DNA of 64,000 nt from Rubrivivax sp. (GCA_022842595.1 JALHPF010000001.1:186001-250000); one strand, 5' to 3'. Shown: positions 47,383 through 56,632, counted from the first letter of the stretch. Notes: a model not told the origin generated them from the letters alone. Numbers and translations: made by a program.

Positions 47383-49467
47383 TCAGTCGCCGCCGGCCGC
47401 CGCTGGCGACGGGCCGGACTCCGTCATCAGGCGCGTCTGCGCCTTCTGCTCGGGTGTGGCCGCGCGCGTCTCGCCGAACAACGAGGGCTTGAACGTCGGC
47501 GCGTCGCTGCGCCCGCCCAGCGCCCACAGCAGCAAGGAACGCTGCGGCATCGGTCGCGCGAACAGGAAGCCCTGCAGCTCGTCGCAACCCAGGTTCACCA
47601 GCAGTTGCTGCTGGCGCTGGTTCTCGACGCCTTCGGCCACCACCTTCAGGCTCAGGGCGTGGGCCATCTTGACGACGGCGTCGACGATGGCCAAGGCGTC
47701 GGCGCTGTGTTCGATGTCCACGATCAACAGCCGGTCGATCTTCAGTTCGGCGGCTGGCAGCGTGCGCAGGTAGGCCAGGCTCGAGTAGCCGGTGCCGAAG
47801 TCGTCGATGGAGAGGTGCGCGCCCAGTTCGCCCAGGCGACGGAAGGTTTCCTGGGTGGCCCGCGTGTTCTCCATGGCCGTGGTTTCGGTGATCTCGCAGG
47901 TGAGCAGCGAGGGGTGCACGTTGAACTTCTGCAGCGCCCGGGCAATGCAATCGACGATGTCGTCCTGCCGCATCTGGTGCACGGACAGGTTGATCGCCAC
48001 GCGCATGCGCAGCCCCTTCTCGCGCCATTCGCGCACCTGGCGACAGGCGTCGTTGATCACCCATTCACCGATGGCACCGATCAGCCCGAATCGCTCGGCC
48101 ACTTCGATGAAGTCGCCGGGCATGAGCATGCCGCGCTGCGGGTGCCGCCAGCGCAGCAGGGCTTCGGCGGCGGTGACCTGGCCCGTGCGGGCATCGATCT
48201 TGGGCTGGTAGTGCAGCTCGAATTCGTCCCGGGCCACGGCATTGCGCAGGTCGGCCAGCAGGTCGAAGTTGCTGCGCGCCGACTCGTCGAGCTCGGGCGT
48301 GTAGAAGCAGTGACGTCTGCCACCCGCGCGCTTGGCCGCGTACATGGCCGCATCGGCGCGGACGATCAGCTCCGGGGGGCTGCAGTTGTCGGGGTACATC
48401 GCGATGCCCACCGAACAGCTGATCACGATCTCGCGCCCGTCCACCGGGTACGGCTGCGAGAGCACCGCGATGATGCTCTTGGCGGCCTGCGCGACTGCGG
48501 CTTCGTCGCCGGCCGCGGACAACAGCATCAGGAACTCGTCACCTCCGTGTCGTGCCGCCAGCCCCCTGCGCCCGGCCAGCTGGCGCAGGCGCTTGCCCAC
48601 CTGCTCCAGCACCAGGTCGCCGGTCTGGTGGTGGAAGTTGTCGTTGACCGGCTTGAAGCCGTCCAGGTCGATGAAGAACAGCGCCATGCGGCGGCCCTTC
48701 GTGTCGCAGGCCCGTGCCACCGCGGCCAGGCGCGATTCGAAGTAGACCCGCGTCGGCAGTTGCGTGAGGCTGTCGAGCGCGGTGATATCGCGCGAGGGCA
48801 CACGCACCGGCACCGCACTCCTGTCGAGCGGGGCGGCCTGAACGGCCACCAGCAGCAGCAGGCTGGTCAGCAGCAGGCAGGCCAGCAGGCCCACTGCCGG
48901 GCCCAGCAGCTCGCTGAGACCGGGTGCAGGAGCAGGTCCAGCCAAGCCCGCCGAGAGCGCCGGCCAGGCCAGCAGCCCCGCAACCAGGGTGGCACCCGTG
49001 GCCTGCAGCGCCCGCCGCCGCATGGGCGTGGAACCCGGCAGATGCATGACCAGCGCACCGGCGCTGGCCAGCAGCAGGACCACGCCCAGGGCCGTGGCAC
49101 CCAGTGGCGTCATTTGACGAAACATCTGCGGCCAGCCCATCACCACCGCCAGATAGCCGCAGAACAGCGCCACGCCGGCAGCGGCCAGGGCCAGCGGCCA
49201 GGTTTTCGGAAGCCACCAGCGCGCGGCCAGCACGGTGGCGGCAGCCCAGAAGGTGCTGGCCAGCACGGCCAGCCCGGGCGGTGGGCTGCCCAGCAAGGCA
49301 AGGCTCGAGGCAGCGACGCTCGCCACCAGGCCGGCGCCAGCGGCGCCGAGCGCGGCGTCCAGCCAGAGGGGGCGTGAGCGGCCCGCGGCCACCACCGCAC
49401 TGGCCAGCAGCAGCAGGACCAGGTGCACGGCGAGCACAGGCACCACCACGAGCAGGCTGCTTGTCAT
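47383..49467 (-). CDS. Membrane-bound GGDEF-EAL protein (c-di-GMP turnover)
   Basis: A 694-residue protein with about seven N-terminal hydrophobic segments (1-215), a GGDEF domain (about 225-390) with an intact RHGGDEF motif, and an EAL domain (about 405-650) with EALLRW, NLSVHQMRQ, CEITETTAM and DDFGTGYSSL. Both catalytic domains appear complete, so it may make or break c-di-GMP, or one domain may regulate the other. The membrane part resembles MHYT-type sensors in layout but lacks that motif. The ATG at 49467 is chosen because membrane segments begin there. Confidence 0.92.
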   Translation of the reverse strand: MTSSLLVVVPVLAVHLVLLLLASAVVAAGRSRPLWLDAALGAAGAGLVASVAASSLALLGSPPPGLAVLASTFWAAATVLAARWWLPKTWPLALAAAGVALFCGYLAVVMGWPQMFRQMTPLGATALGVVLLLASAGALVMHLPGSTPMRRRALQATGATLVAGLLAWPALSAGLAGPAPAPGLSELLGPAVGLLACLLLTSLLLLVAVQAAPLDRSAVPVRVPSRDITALDSLTQLPTRVYFESRLAAVARACDTKGRRMALFFIDLDGFKPVNDNFHHQTGDLVLEQVGKRLRQLAGRRGLAARHGGDEFLMLLSAAGDEAAVAQAAKSIIAVLSQPYPVDGREIVISCSVGIAMYPDNCSPPELIVRADAAMYAAKRAGGRRHCFYTPELDESARSNFDLLADLRNAVARDEFELHYQPKIDARTGQVTAAEALLRWRHPQRGMLMPGDFIEVAERFGLIGAIGEWVINDACRQVREWREKGLRMRVAINLSVHQMRQDDIVDCIARALQKFNVHPSLLTCEITETTAMENTRATQETFRRLGELGAHLSIDDFGTGYSSLAYLRTLPAAELKIDRLLIVDIEHSADALAIVDAVVKMAHALSLKVVAEGVENQRQQQLLVNLGCDELQGFLFARPMPQRSLLLWALGGRSDAPTFKPSLFGETRAATPEQKAQTRLMTESGPSPAAAGGD

Positions 49468-49766
49468 GGGCGGCGAACGGAACCTGGCGGCCAGGGGCAG
49501 GCTGTGCGGGGGCAGGGGTTTGTCATGGGCTTGTGTAACGAATGCGATTCGGGGTGTGGCACAGCGGTGGCCTGCGGTCGCGCCAAGCACCCCCCGTCCA
49601 TGGAGATATCGGGCTGGCGCAGGAAAAACTGAGAATCCCGGTTGCAGCAAGCCTGTTCCGACTGCCACATTCTTGGCAGAAGACGACGCAGGGCCCCATC
49701 CTTCTTGCCAGGCCTGCGGCACGCAGATCGGTGAAGCGTGGCGAAGGTCTCGCCAGTTCCGTCTGG
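49468..49766. other. Intergenic region between the GGDEF-EAL gene and the LytTR pair
   Basis: These 299 bases show no convincing gene. A minus-strand frame with C-x2-C residues across 49600-49700 has no start or homology I recognise. The promoter of the GGDEF-EAL gene should lie here. Confidence 0.4.
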
Positions 49767-50540
49767 CTACATCTCTTTGAACTGCGCCAGGAAGTTGCGG
49801 CTGACGGGCAAGGTTTCGCGGCGGTGCCTGAGCTCGATGTCGGCGGTTTCATTGCTGCCGCGCGTGACGCGGCTCACCGCCCGCAGGTTCACCACCACCG
49901 AGCGGTGCACCTGCACGAACAAGGCCGGGTCGAGCTGGGCAAGCAGGTCCTTCAGCGGGGTGCGGATCAGCGCCTCGGCCGGCTGCGCGTCGTCGCCGCG
50001 ATAGGCCACCAGGGTGTATTTCGTATCGCTCTTGAGGTAGTCGATGTCTTCCACCGCGATCATGCGCAGCGAAGCCCCCACCGAGGCACGCACCCAGCGC
50101 AGGTGCCCCGCCTCGGGCGCCTTGAGACGCGCTGCCAGCTGCTGCAGCAGCGCTTCGGTATGCACGGCCGGTTGCGCCTGGGCCAGCCGGTCCTGGAGCC
50201 GGGCCACGGTTTCATGCAGCCGCTGCGGCGTCACCGGCTTGACCAGATAGTCCAGCACACCGTGTTCGAAGGCCTGCAGCGCGTACTGGTCGAAGGCCGT
50301 GACGAACACCAGGTGCGCACGCTTGCCGATCTGGCGGGCCGCGTCGATGCCGCTCAGGCCGGGCATGTGAACGTCCAGGAAACACACGTCGGGCCGATGC
50401 TGTTCGAACAGGTCGACGGCCTCGCGGCCATTGCGCGCCTGGGCGACCACCTGCAGCGCCGGCCAGGTCGTGGCCAGGCGCGACTGCAGCACTTCCCGCA
50501 GCAGCGGTTCGTCGTCGGCGATCAGGGCGGTGGCGTTCAC
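49767..50540 (-). CDS. LytTR-family response regulator
   Basis: A 257-residue response regulator. The receiver domain (about 3-120) has ADDEP, the phosphoacceptor D56 in FLDVHMPG and the conserved lysine in YLVKPV. The C-terminal LytTR DNA-binding domain (about 150-255) carries DIDYLKSDTKYTLV, VHRSVVVNL and LPVSRNFLAQFK. It starts with GTG at 50540, overlapping the histidine kinase stop by four bases, so the pair is translationally coupled. Its target genes cannot be named from context. Confidence 0.94.
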   Translation of the reverse strand: MNATALIADDEPLLREVLQSRLATTWPALQVVAQARNGREAVDLFEQHRPDVCFLDVHMPGLSGIDAARQIGKRAHLVFVTAFDQYALQAFEHGVLDYLVKPVTPQRLHETVARLQDRLAQAQPAVHTEALLQQLAARLKAPEAGHLRWVRASVGASLRMIAVEDIDYLKSDTKYTLVAYRGDDAQPAEALIRTPLKDLLAQLDPALFVQVHRSVVVNLRAVSRVTRGSNETADIELRHRRETLPVSRNFLAQFKEM

Positions 50541-51604
50541 GGGCTGGCAGGAAAGTCGAGTTCGACACACACCCCGTGCGGGTGCACGGCGGTCAGGCTC
50601 AGTGTCGCATCGCCACCGTGCAGCAACTGCAGCCGTTCACGCAGCGCGGCCAGCCCCGTGCCCAGGCCGCTGCCGCCGGCCTGCAGGCCGATGCCGGTGT
50701 CGGCCACCCGCAGCCGGCAACGCCCGCCCTGGCAGCGGGCGCGGATGTCGATGCGGCCGCCTTCTTCGCTGGGGTCGATGCCATGGCGCACCGCGTTCTC
50801 CACCAGCGTCAGCAGCGTCAGCGGCGGGCAGCGCACGGCCAGGGCCGCAGCGTCGGCCTGCAGGTCGAACTGCAGGCGGTCGGGCATGCGCATCTGCATC
50901 AGGTCGAGGTAGGCGCGCACCCGCTCGAGTTCCTGGCCGAGCGTGGCGGCCTGGTCGTCGAGCCGCGGCACGGCGGCGCGCAGGTAGGCCGTCAGGCTTT
51001 GCAGCAGCGCTGCCGCGCGCGGTGAGCCGGCCTCGACCAGTGCCTGGACGTTGGCCAGGGTGTTGAACAGGAAATGCGGCTGCACCTGGGCGCTGAGCAG
51101 CCGCATGCGCGCGTCCAGCGCCTGGCGCGCGAGTTCGCTGCGCTCCAGCTCGAAGGCCAGGGCCTGCTCCCGCGCCCAGGCCTCACGCTGGCGCACCAGG
51201 GCCGACAGCGCGATCCAGGGCGCCAGCAGGGTGCCGAGAAAGCTGAAGGTGAAAAAGCCTTCCAGGCGCGTGCCTTCCTGCCAGAACGGCGGCGCGCCGG
51301 CCTCGGTGCGCAAGGTGTAGGAGATGAAGACGAACACCGGCGCGGCCAGGCCCACCGCCGCCACCTGCAGCGCCCAGCGCGCCAGCCAGCGCGGCAGCCG
51401 GCGTGGCCAGCGCTCGAAGACCCCGAATACCAGCATCAGCCCCAGCCCGATACCGAACACCTGCAGCCACAGGCTGTACAGGGCCGGCTGCCAGGTGAAG
51501 CTGAACGGCGTGGCGACGATGGCGCAGGTGATGGCCGTCGTGCGCACACGCCGCCAGGCCAGCAGGCCGCGCCAGCCGGGGGCCGGGGGCGGGGTCGAAG
51601 ACAT
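50537..51604 (-). CDS. LytS-type sensor histidine kinase
   Basis: A 355-residue kinase of the His_kinase/LytS class. Four or more membrane segments occupy about 22-135. The phosphoacceptor histidine is H177 in QVQPHFLFNTLANVQ, and the ATP-binding region has LTLVENAVRHGI and DTGIGL with GLGTGLAALRERL. Unlike LytS proper it lacks a 5TM sensor or GAF domain. ATG 51604 is used. It is the first gene of the two-component operon. Confidence 0.93.
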   Translation of the reverse strand: MSSTPPPAPGWRGLLAWRRVRTTAITCAIVATPFSFTWQPALYSLWLQVFGIGLGLMLVFGVFERWPRRLPRWLARWALQVAAVGLAAPVFVFISYTLRTEAGAPPFWQEGTRLEGFFTFSFLGTLLAPWIALSALVRQREAWAREQALAFELERSELARQALDARMRLLSAQVQPHFLFNTLANVQALVEAGSPRAAALLQSLTAYLRAAVPRLDDQAATLGQELERVRAYLDLMQMRMPDRLQFDLQADAAALAVRCPPLTLLTLVENAVRHGIDPSEEGGRIDIRARCQGGRCRLRVADTGIGLQAGGSGLGTGLAALRERLQLLHGGDATLSLTAVHPHGVCVELDFPASP

Positions 51605-51970
51605 CGGGTTCACGATAGCCGAGCGCCGCTGGCGTGCCACCCGTTCAGCGCGCGGGAGTTGTTCGGGCGTGCCCGAGCGACGTGTCCAAAGCCGTCCGAT
51701 CTAGGCTTCCTGGACACAGCCGCGGGCCCGGCACGGTGTCGCCGACCCCGCCGCAGGCCACGCAGCCGCGCTGCCGCTGGTCCTGGGCTGCGGTGGGAAG
51801 TGACTGGCTGTGCATGATGGGCGCACCCGGCTGAACACGATGCGACGCAGTCTCACCCGCCGCGCGCCCGGGTGGCGCTGTCGCCGACCGGCCACGCACC
51901 GGGATGCCCGAAACACGCCGGCGGCCGACGAGTCGCGTGGCGAAGCGCTCGCGCCGCGCCCGGGCAGCGC
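51605..51970. other. Intergenic region between the histidine kinase and the methyltransferase
   Basis: These 366 bases carry no credible gene; an 84-codon minus-strand frame (51645-51899) has no homology, no ribosome-binding site and composition like other chance frames. The kinase promoter is expected here but is not recognisable. Confidence 0.4.
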
Positions 51971-52849
51971 TCAGCCCGCCGGCTTCGTGAAGCGCAGCGT
52001 CATGCGGTCGGACTCGCCAATGGCAAGATAACGCTCACGGTCGACGTCCTTGCCGGCCAGCGTCGGCGGCAGCGACCACACGCCTCGGGCATGGTCGCGG
52101 GTGTCGCGCGGGTTGGCGTTGACTTCGCTGCGCCGAACGTCGGTGAAGCCGGCGGCGCGAGCACGTTCGATGACCAGTTCCTCGGTCACGTAGCCGGTCT
52201 TGACGGACTGCGCCAGCGTGGTGCCGGGGGCGGCGCGATGTTCGACCACGCCCAACATGCCACCGGGCCGCAGCACGTCGAAACTGGCGCGCAGGATGAC
52301 ATCGAAGGCATCACCTTCGAGCCAGTTGTGCACGTTGCGGAAGGTCAGCACGCGGTCGACGCTGCCGGCAGCGGCCAGGCCTTCGAAGCTGCGTGAGGTC
52401 TTCGGGCCGGGCATGGTGCCGACCTGAACGCGGTCGTACAACAGCGGCTGGGCCGCGAGCTTGGCATCGAAGCGTTCACGGCCCGTGCGTTCGTAGGCCA
52501 CCGCCGAATCGCGCGCGAAGTGCGCAGCCAGCATGCGACCGTTGGCGCGCAGATAGGGCGCCAGGATCTCGGTGTACCAGCCGCCGCCAGGCGACAGCTC
52601 GATCACCGCATGGCCCGCGGCCACGCCGAAGAAACGCAAGGTCTCGAACGGGTGGCGGGCCGCGTCGCGGGCGCGGCCCGCGACGCGGTGGTCACCGGCG
52701 ATGGCGGCCGCCAGAAGCGCCGCATCGGTGTCGGCCTGGGCCGCAGCGGTACGCGGCGGCGCCAGCATGGCTGCCAACAGGCCGGTGGCCATGAAACTGC
52801 CGGCTCGGCGGCGCGTGAATCGGAAGGTGGGTGCTTGCATGGCGCGCAT
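51971..52849 (-). CDS. Exported class I SAM-dependent methyltransferase-like protein
   Basis: A 292-residue protein with a signal peptide (RRRAGSFMATGLLAAMLAPP..., cleavage near 38; the arginines hint at Tat) and a Rossmann methyltransferase domain (about 70-270). The SAM-binding motif I is VIELSPGGGWYTEIL, followed by LTFRNVHNW and LRPGGMLGVVEHRA. It matches the group of predicted methyltransferases with signal peptides (COG4798-like). Why such a protein is exported, where SAM is not known to occur, is unclear. Two ATG choices (52849 and 52840) are equivalent. It is followed upstream by the PEP-CTERM gene on the same strand. Confidence 0.82.
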   Translation of the reverse strand: MRAMQAPTFRFTRRRAGSFMATGLLAAMLAPPRTAAAQADTDAALLAAAIAGDHRVAGRARDAARHPFETLRFFGVAAGHAVIELSPGGGWYTEILAPYLRANGRMLAAHFARDSAVAYERTGRERFDAKLAAQPLLYDRVQVGTMPGPKTSRSFEGLAAAGSVDRVLTFRNVHNWLEGDAFDVILRASFDVLRPGGMLGVVEHRAAPGTTLAQSVKTGYVTEELVIERARAAGFTDVRRSEVNANPRDTRDHARGVWSLPPTLAGKDVDRERYLAIGESDRMTLRFTKPAG

Positions 52850-52894
52850 TGTGGCCGGGCTGGCCGGCGCAGGGCCGCAGCCCTGGCCGAGCGG

Positions 52895-53509
52895 TCAGCG
52901 CCGGCGGACTCTCGCTTGGCAGGCCAGGCCTGCCAGGCCCGCCAGAAGCAGCAGTGCCGCTGCCGGTTCGGGGACAGCGCTGACGCCGAATTCCAGCCGG
53001 TACTGGGCGGTGCCGGTGCCGGTGTCCTGAACCCAGAAGGCATAGCTGCCGGCCTGCAGCGGGGCATTGAAGCCGGTGGCCCCGAAACCGGTGCCGATGA
53101 GCCCCAGGATGTCGGTACCGACATCGTTCACGCCGAAGTGCCACCAGCCCAGCAGACCAGCGGCGCTGCCGCCCGTGGGGCTGACGGTGACCTGGGTACC
53201 GGCCTGCACGCCGATGAAACTCAATTCCGACTGACCCAGGAACGTGGAGCCCGGCAGCACGGTCAGCGATTCCAGCTGCATGCCGGCCGGCAGCGTGAAG
53301 GTGAAGTAGTCGCGGTCGACCGCCCCCGCCACGCGGCCGGTGGTACCGGCGATCAGGTTGGCGCCCAGCCCCAGCGTGATGGCCGTGGGCACGGTGCCGA
53401 AGTTCGACAGGTCACCCGCCACCGACTCGTCCCAGCCGTTGGCGGCCTGCGCCGGACCGAGGGCAGCGACCATGAGCAGGGCGGAGATCAGCGCGGGAGT
53501 TTTTGGCAT
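52895..53509 (-). CDS. PEP-CTERM sorting-domain exported protein
   Basis: A 204-residue secreted protein with an N-terminal signal peptide (about 1-22, ...LGPAQA) and a C-terminal PEP-CTERM tag: VPEPAAALLLLAGLAGLA followed by a basic end (RVRRR). The mature region is beta-rich and Gly/Thr-rich, with FTLPAGMQLESLTVLPGST and YAFWVQDTGTGTAQYRLEFGV. Such proteins are sorted by an exosortase during exopolysaccharide or biofilm formation; no exosortase gene is in the window. ATG 53509 is chosen for the signal peptide. It is divergent from the third TPR-hydroxylase. Confidence 0.9.
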   Translation of the reverse strand: MPKTPALISALLMVAALGPAQAANGWDESVAGDLSNFGTVPTAITLGLGANLIAGTTGRVAGAVDRDYFTFTLPAGMQLESLTVLPGSTFLGQSELSFIGVQAGTQVTVSPTGGSAAGLLGWWHFGVNDVGTDILGLIGTGFGATGFNAPLQAGSYAFWVQDTGTGTAQYRLEFGVSAVPEPAAALLLLAGLAGLACQARVRRR

Positions 53510-53798
53510 GGGGATTCCGGGTTCGGGGATCAGGCTCAGATTCACGCGCCGGATGGCGGCGCACATGGGGCAGGTGCGGTCACTGACGATACGCCCCCAT
53601 CCTAGCGGCTGGCCGGTCCCGGGCAGCGCCAGGGCGTCGTGGGTCGGGGCCCGCATTCACGGGGGGCAGGCGAGTCTTCGCAGGGTGCGTGTAGTCCTTG
53701 CGGAACGTGCGCCCTTCCCCGCATTCGGGTCCTGCCCTGCAACGAATAGACTCGAATCGAACATCCAGAAACCGCCCAAGAATTTGTCCAGCAGCCAA

Positions 53799-55109
53799 AT
53801 GAACGCACCGAAGCGGCCCACCCGGGAAGACCAGCGCGTTGCGCAGTTGATCGAAAGCGCCTACCAGGCGTTGCAGCAGGGCCGGCAGGCCGAAGCGGAC
53901 CGGCTGATGCGCGAGGCCGAGACTTCGGCGCCCAGGCACCCGCTCGTGCTGAACGAGGTCGGCCAGCGCCGGCTGATGGCCGGTGACCTGGCGGGTGCGT
54001 ATGAAGTGCTGACGCTGTCCACGCGTGAGGACCCCGAGAACCCCTCGGCCTGGATCAACCTGGCCGCCACCCTGCGCGGCCTGGACCGCCGCGACGAGGA
54101 ACTGCGCGCGCTCGACAGCGTGCTCGCCCTCGACCCCGCGCATCTGCGCGCGATGCTGCAGAAGGGCTCGCTGCAGGAACTGCAGGCCGACGCCCGGGGG
54201 GCCGCCATCACCTACCGCACCGCACTGCAGTCGATTCGGCCCTGGACGCCGGTGCCGCCGGCGATGCAGGAGGTGCTGGCCCACGCGCGCCGTTTCGTCG
54301 ACAACAACAACCGCGCGCTGGAATCGTTCATCGAAGAGCGGCTGGCGGGACTGCGCTCCCGGCACACCGGCATGCCCTTGAAGCGCTTCGACCGCTCCCT
54401 GGGCGTGCTCACGCAGCGCGACCGCATCTATCGCCAGCAGCCTTCGTTCCTGTACTTTCCGCAGCTGGCGCCCATCGAGTTCCACGAGCGCAGCGACTTC
54501 CCGTGGCTCGACGCCATCGAGGCCGCCACCGACGACATCCGTGAAGAACTTGTCGGCGTCCTGTCCGAAGGTCAGACCGTCCTCGAACCCTATGTCACAC
54601 AGGGAACACCGCGCACCATCGAAGAGAAGTGGCGCGGCCTGCACCAGTCGCGCAAGTGGGGGGTGTATTACCTGTGGCGCGAGGGCGTGGCCTACCCCGA
54701 GCACATCGCCCGCTGTCCGAAGACGGTGGCGGCACTGGCGAACTGGCCACGTTGCGAGATTCCAGGCTGCAGCCCCACCGCGGTGTTCTCGATCCTGGAC
54801 GCGCACACCCGCATCCCGGCGCACACCGGCGTCAACAACACGCGGCTGGTGGTGCATGTGCCGCTCATCATCCCGCCGGGTTGCGGCTTCCGCTGCGGCG
54901 GCGAGCAGCGGGAATGGCAGCCCGGCAAGGCCTTCGTGTTCGACGACACGATCGAGCACGAAGCCTGGAACGACAGTGACGTGCCGCGCGCGGTGCTCAT
55001 CTTGGACATCTGGAACCCGGCATTGAGCGCCGCCGAGCGCGAGCTGCTGAGCGAGGCCATCGCAAGCGTGAACGACTTCTACGGCTTCTCGCAGCATCGG
55101 GACGCTTGA
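53799..55109 (+). CDS. TPR protein with aspartyl/asparaginyl beta-hydroxylase domain (copy 3)
   Basis: A 436-residue paralogue of the two TPR-hydroxylases at 19.5-22.6 kb. TPR-like helices occupy about 10-150; the conserved middle region reads FPQLAPIEFHERSDFPWLDAIEAATDDI; and the hydroxylase domain has H342 (PAHTG), H387 (DDTIEHEAWN) and R397 as predicted iron and 2-oxoglutarate ligands. It has no signal peptide. ATG 53799 gives a start like the paralogues. It stands alone on the plus strand, divergent from the PEP-CTERM gene by 289 bases. The role is unknown. Confidence 0.87.
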   Translation: MNAPKRPTREDQRVAQLIESAYQALQQGRQAEADRLMREAETSAPRHPLVLNEVGQRRLMAGDLAGAYEVLTLSTREDPENPSAWINLAATLRGLDRRDEELRALDSVLALDPAHLRAMLQKGSLQELQADARGAAITYRTALQSIRPWTPVPPAMQEVLAHARRFVDNNNRALESFIEERLAGLRSRHTGMPLKRFDRSLGVLTQRDRIYRQQPSFLYFPQLAPIEFHERSDFPWLDAIEAATDDIREELVGVLSEGQTVLEPYVTQGTPRTIEEKWRGLHQSRKWGVYYLWREGVAYPEHIARCPKTVAALANWPRCEIPGCSPTAVFSILDAHTRIPAHTGVNNTRLVVHVPLIIPPGCGFRCGGEQREWQPGKAFVFDDTIEHEAWNDSDVPRAVLILDIWNPALSAAERELLSEAIASVNDFYGFSQHRDA

Positions 55110-55122
55110 GCCGCGTCCGGCC

Positions 55123-55157
55123 GCGGGTGCGGGTGCGGGTGCGGGTGCGGGTGCGGG
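55123..55157. repeat. Hexanucleotide tandem repeat (GCGGGT)5.8
   Basis: Nearly six perfect copies of GCGGGT lie 14 bases after the third TPR-hydroxylase stop. Such tracts vary by slippage; this one is non-coding. Confidence 0.93.
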
Positions 55158-55164
55158 CCGCCCA

Positions 55165-55200
55165 AGAAAACGGGCCCCGTGAACTGAATCAGGGGGCCCG
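55165..55200 (-). terminator. Terminator of tRNA-Ser(GCU)
   Basis: On the minus strand CGGGCCCC ... GGGGCCCG (eight-base stem, 55171-55178 with 55193-55200) is followed by TTTTCTT. It lies 15 bases past the tRNA 3' end. Confidence 0.78.
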
Positions 55201-55214
55201 GCTCGAGGTCTGTC

Positions 55215-55307
55215 TGGCGGAGTCGAAGGGATTCGAACCCTTGATGCAGGTTTTGCCCACATACTCCCTTAGCAGGGGAGCACCTTCGGCCACTCGGTCA
55301 CGACTCC
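55215..55307 (-). tRNA. tRNA-Ser(GCU)
   Basis: A 93-base class II tRNA with acceptor arms GGAGTCG and CGACTCC, anticodon loop CTGCTAA (anticodon GCT), a long variable arm, the T loop TTCGAAT and an encoded CCA end. Confidence 0.97.
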
Positions 55308-55324
55308 GGCGAAGAACAAAGATT

Positions 55325-56632
55325 CTAGCCTGCCTCGGCCCCGCTTTCTGCGCCCACCGTCACGGGCTGGTCCAGATCGAAGGCTTTGTGCAACGCCCGC
55401 ACGGCCAGCTCCATGTATTTCTCGTCGATCACGACGCTGGTCTTGATCTCGCTGGTGGTGATCATCTGGATGTTGATGCTCTCTTCCGACAGCGTGCGGA
55501 ACATCTTGCTGGCCACGCCCACGTGGCTGCGCATGCCGATGCCGACGATCGATACCTTGCAGATCTTCGGGTCGCCCTGAACGTCGGCCGCGCCCAGCGC
55601 CGGCACCACCTGGTTCTTCAGCACGTCCATCGTGCGCGCGTAGTCGTTCCGGTGCACGGTGAAGGAGAAGTCGGTGCGCCCGCTGTGCGACATGTTCTGG
55701 ATGATCACGTCGATGTCGATGTTGGCGTCGGCCACCGGCCCCAGGATCTGGTAGGCGATGCCCGGCTTGTCGGGCACGCCGATGACACTGATCTTGGCCT
55801 CGTCGCGGTTGAAAGCGATACCGGCCACCACAGCTTGTTCCATCTTCTCGTCCTCTTCAAACGTGATCAGCGTGCCCGAGCGGGCCTCTTCGTCCAGGGC
55901 GATGTCCCAGGGCGTGAAACTGCTCAGCACCCGCAACGGCACACGGTACTTGCCGGCGAATTCCACCGAGCGGATCTGCAGCACCTTGCTGCCCAGGCTG
56001 GCCATTTCCAGCATCTCTTCGAAGCTGATGGTCGTCAGGCGCCGGGCCTCGGGCACGATGCGCGGGTCGGTGGTGTAGACACCGTCGACGTCGGTGTAGA
56101 TCAGGCATTCATCGGCCTTCAGCGCCGCGGCCACGGCCACGGCCGAGGTGTCGCTGCCGCCGCGGCCCAGCGTGGTGACATTGCCGGCATCGTCGATGCC
56201 CTGGAAACCCGTGATCACCACCACCTTGCCGGCGGCCAGGTCGGCACGCACGCGCGTTTCCTCGATGCTGGTGATTCGCGCCTTGGTGAACGAAGAATCG
56301 GTACGGATGGGCACCTGCCAGCCACCGTAGCTGACAGCCTGGAGCCCTTGCGCCTGCAGCGCCAGTGCCAGCAGGCCCACCGAGACCTGTTCGCCGGTGG
56401 CGGCAATCGCGTCGAGCTCGCGCAGCGCTTCGGCGCTGCTGGCTTGCGCGCCGACGGGCAGCAATTCCTTCGCCAGGCCAAGCAGGCGATTGGTTTCGCC
56501 GCTCATCGCCGAGGGCACCACCACCAGCTGGTGGCCGGCACGCACCCACTTGGCCACGCGCTGGGCCACGCTGCGGATGCGCTCGGTCGAGCCCATCGAG
56601 GTGCCGCCGTATTTGTGAACGATCAGGGCCAT
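55325..56632 (-). CDS. lysC: Aspartate kinase
   Basis: LysC phosphorylates aspartate, the first step toward lysine, threonine and methionine. The 435-residue protein has the kinase motif VHKYGGTSMGSTERI at the N-terminus, RGGSDTSAVAVAAAL, YTDVDGVYTTDPRI, and two C-terminal ACT domains (about 265-400) that bind inhibiting amino acids. It is a stand-alone aspartokinase, not fused to homoserine dehydrogenase. A tRNA-Ser gene follows 17 bases downstream. Confidence 0.96.
   Translation of the reverse strand: MALIVHKYGGTSMGSTERIRSVAQRVAKWVRAGHQLVVVPSAMSGETNRLLGLAKELLPVGAQASSAEALRELDAIAATGEQVSVGLLALALQAQGLQAVSYGGWQVPIRTDSSFTKARITSIEETRVRADLAAGKVVVITGFQGIDDAGNVTTLGRGGSDTSAVAVAAALKADECLIYTDVDGVYTTDPRIVPEARRLTTISFEEMLEMASLGSKVLQIRSVEFAGKYRVPLRVLSSFTPWDIALDEEARSGTLITFEEDEKMEQAVVAGIAFNRDEAKISVIGVPDKPGIAYQILGPVADANIDIDVIIQNMSHSGRTDFSFTVHRNDYARTMDVLKNQVVPALGAADVQGDPKICKVSIVGIGMRSHVGVASKMFRTLSEESINIQMITTSEIKTSVVIDEKYMELAVRALHKAFDLDQPVTVGAESGAEAG

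Noticed and set aside
49523..49852. Minus-strand frame with C-x2-C residues resembling a zinc ribbon
   Set aside because: Overlaps the response-regulator 3' end in another frame, and the cysteine pattern is not completed convincingly.
51645..51899. 84-codon minus-strand frame between kinase and methyltransferase genes
   Set aside because: No start signal, no hydrophobic or conserved features.
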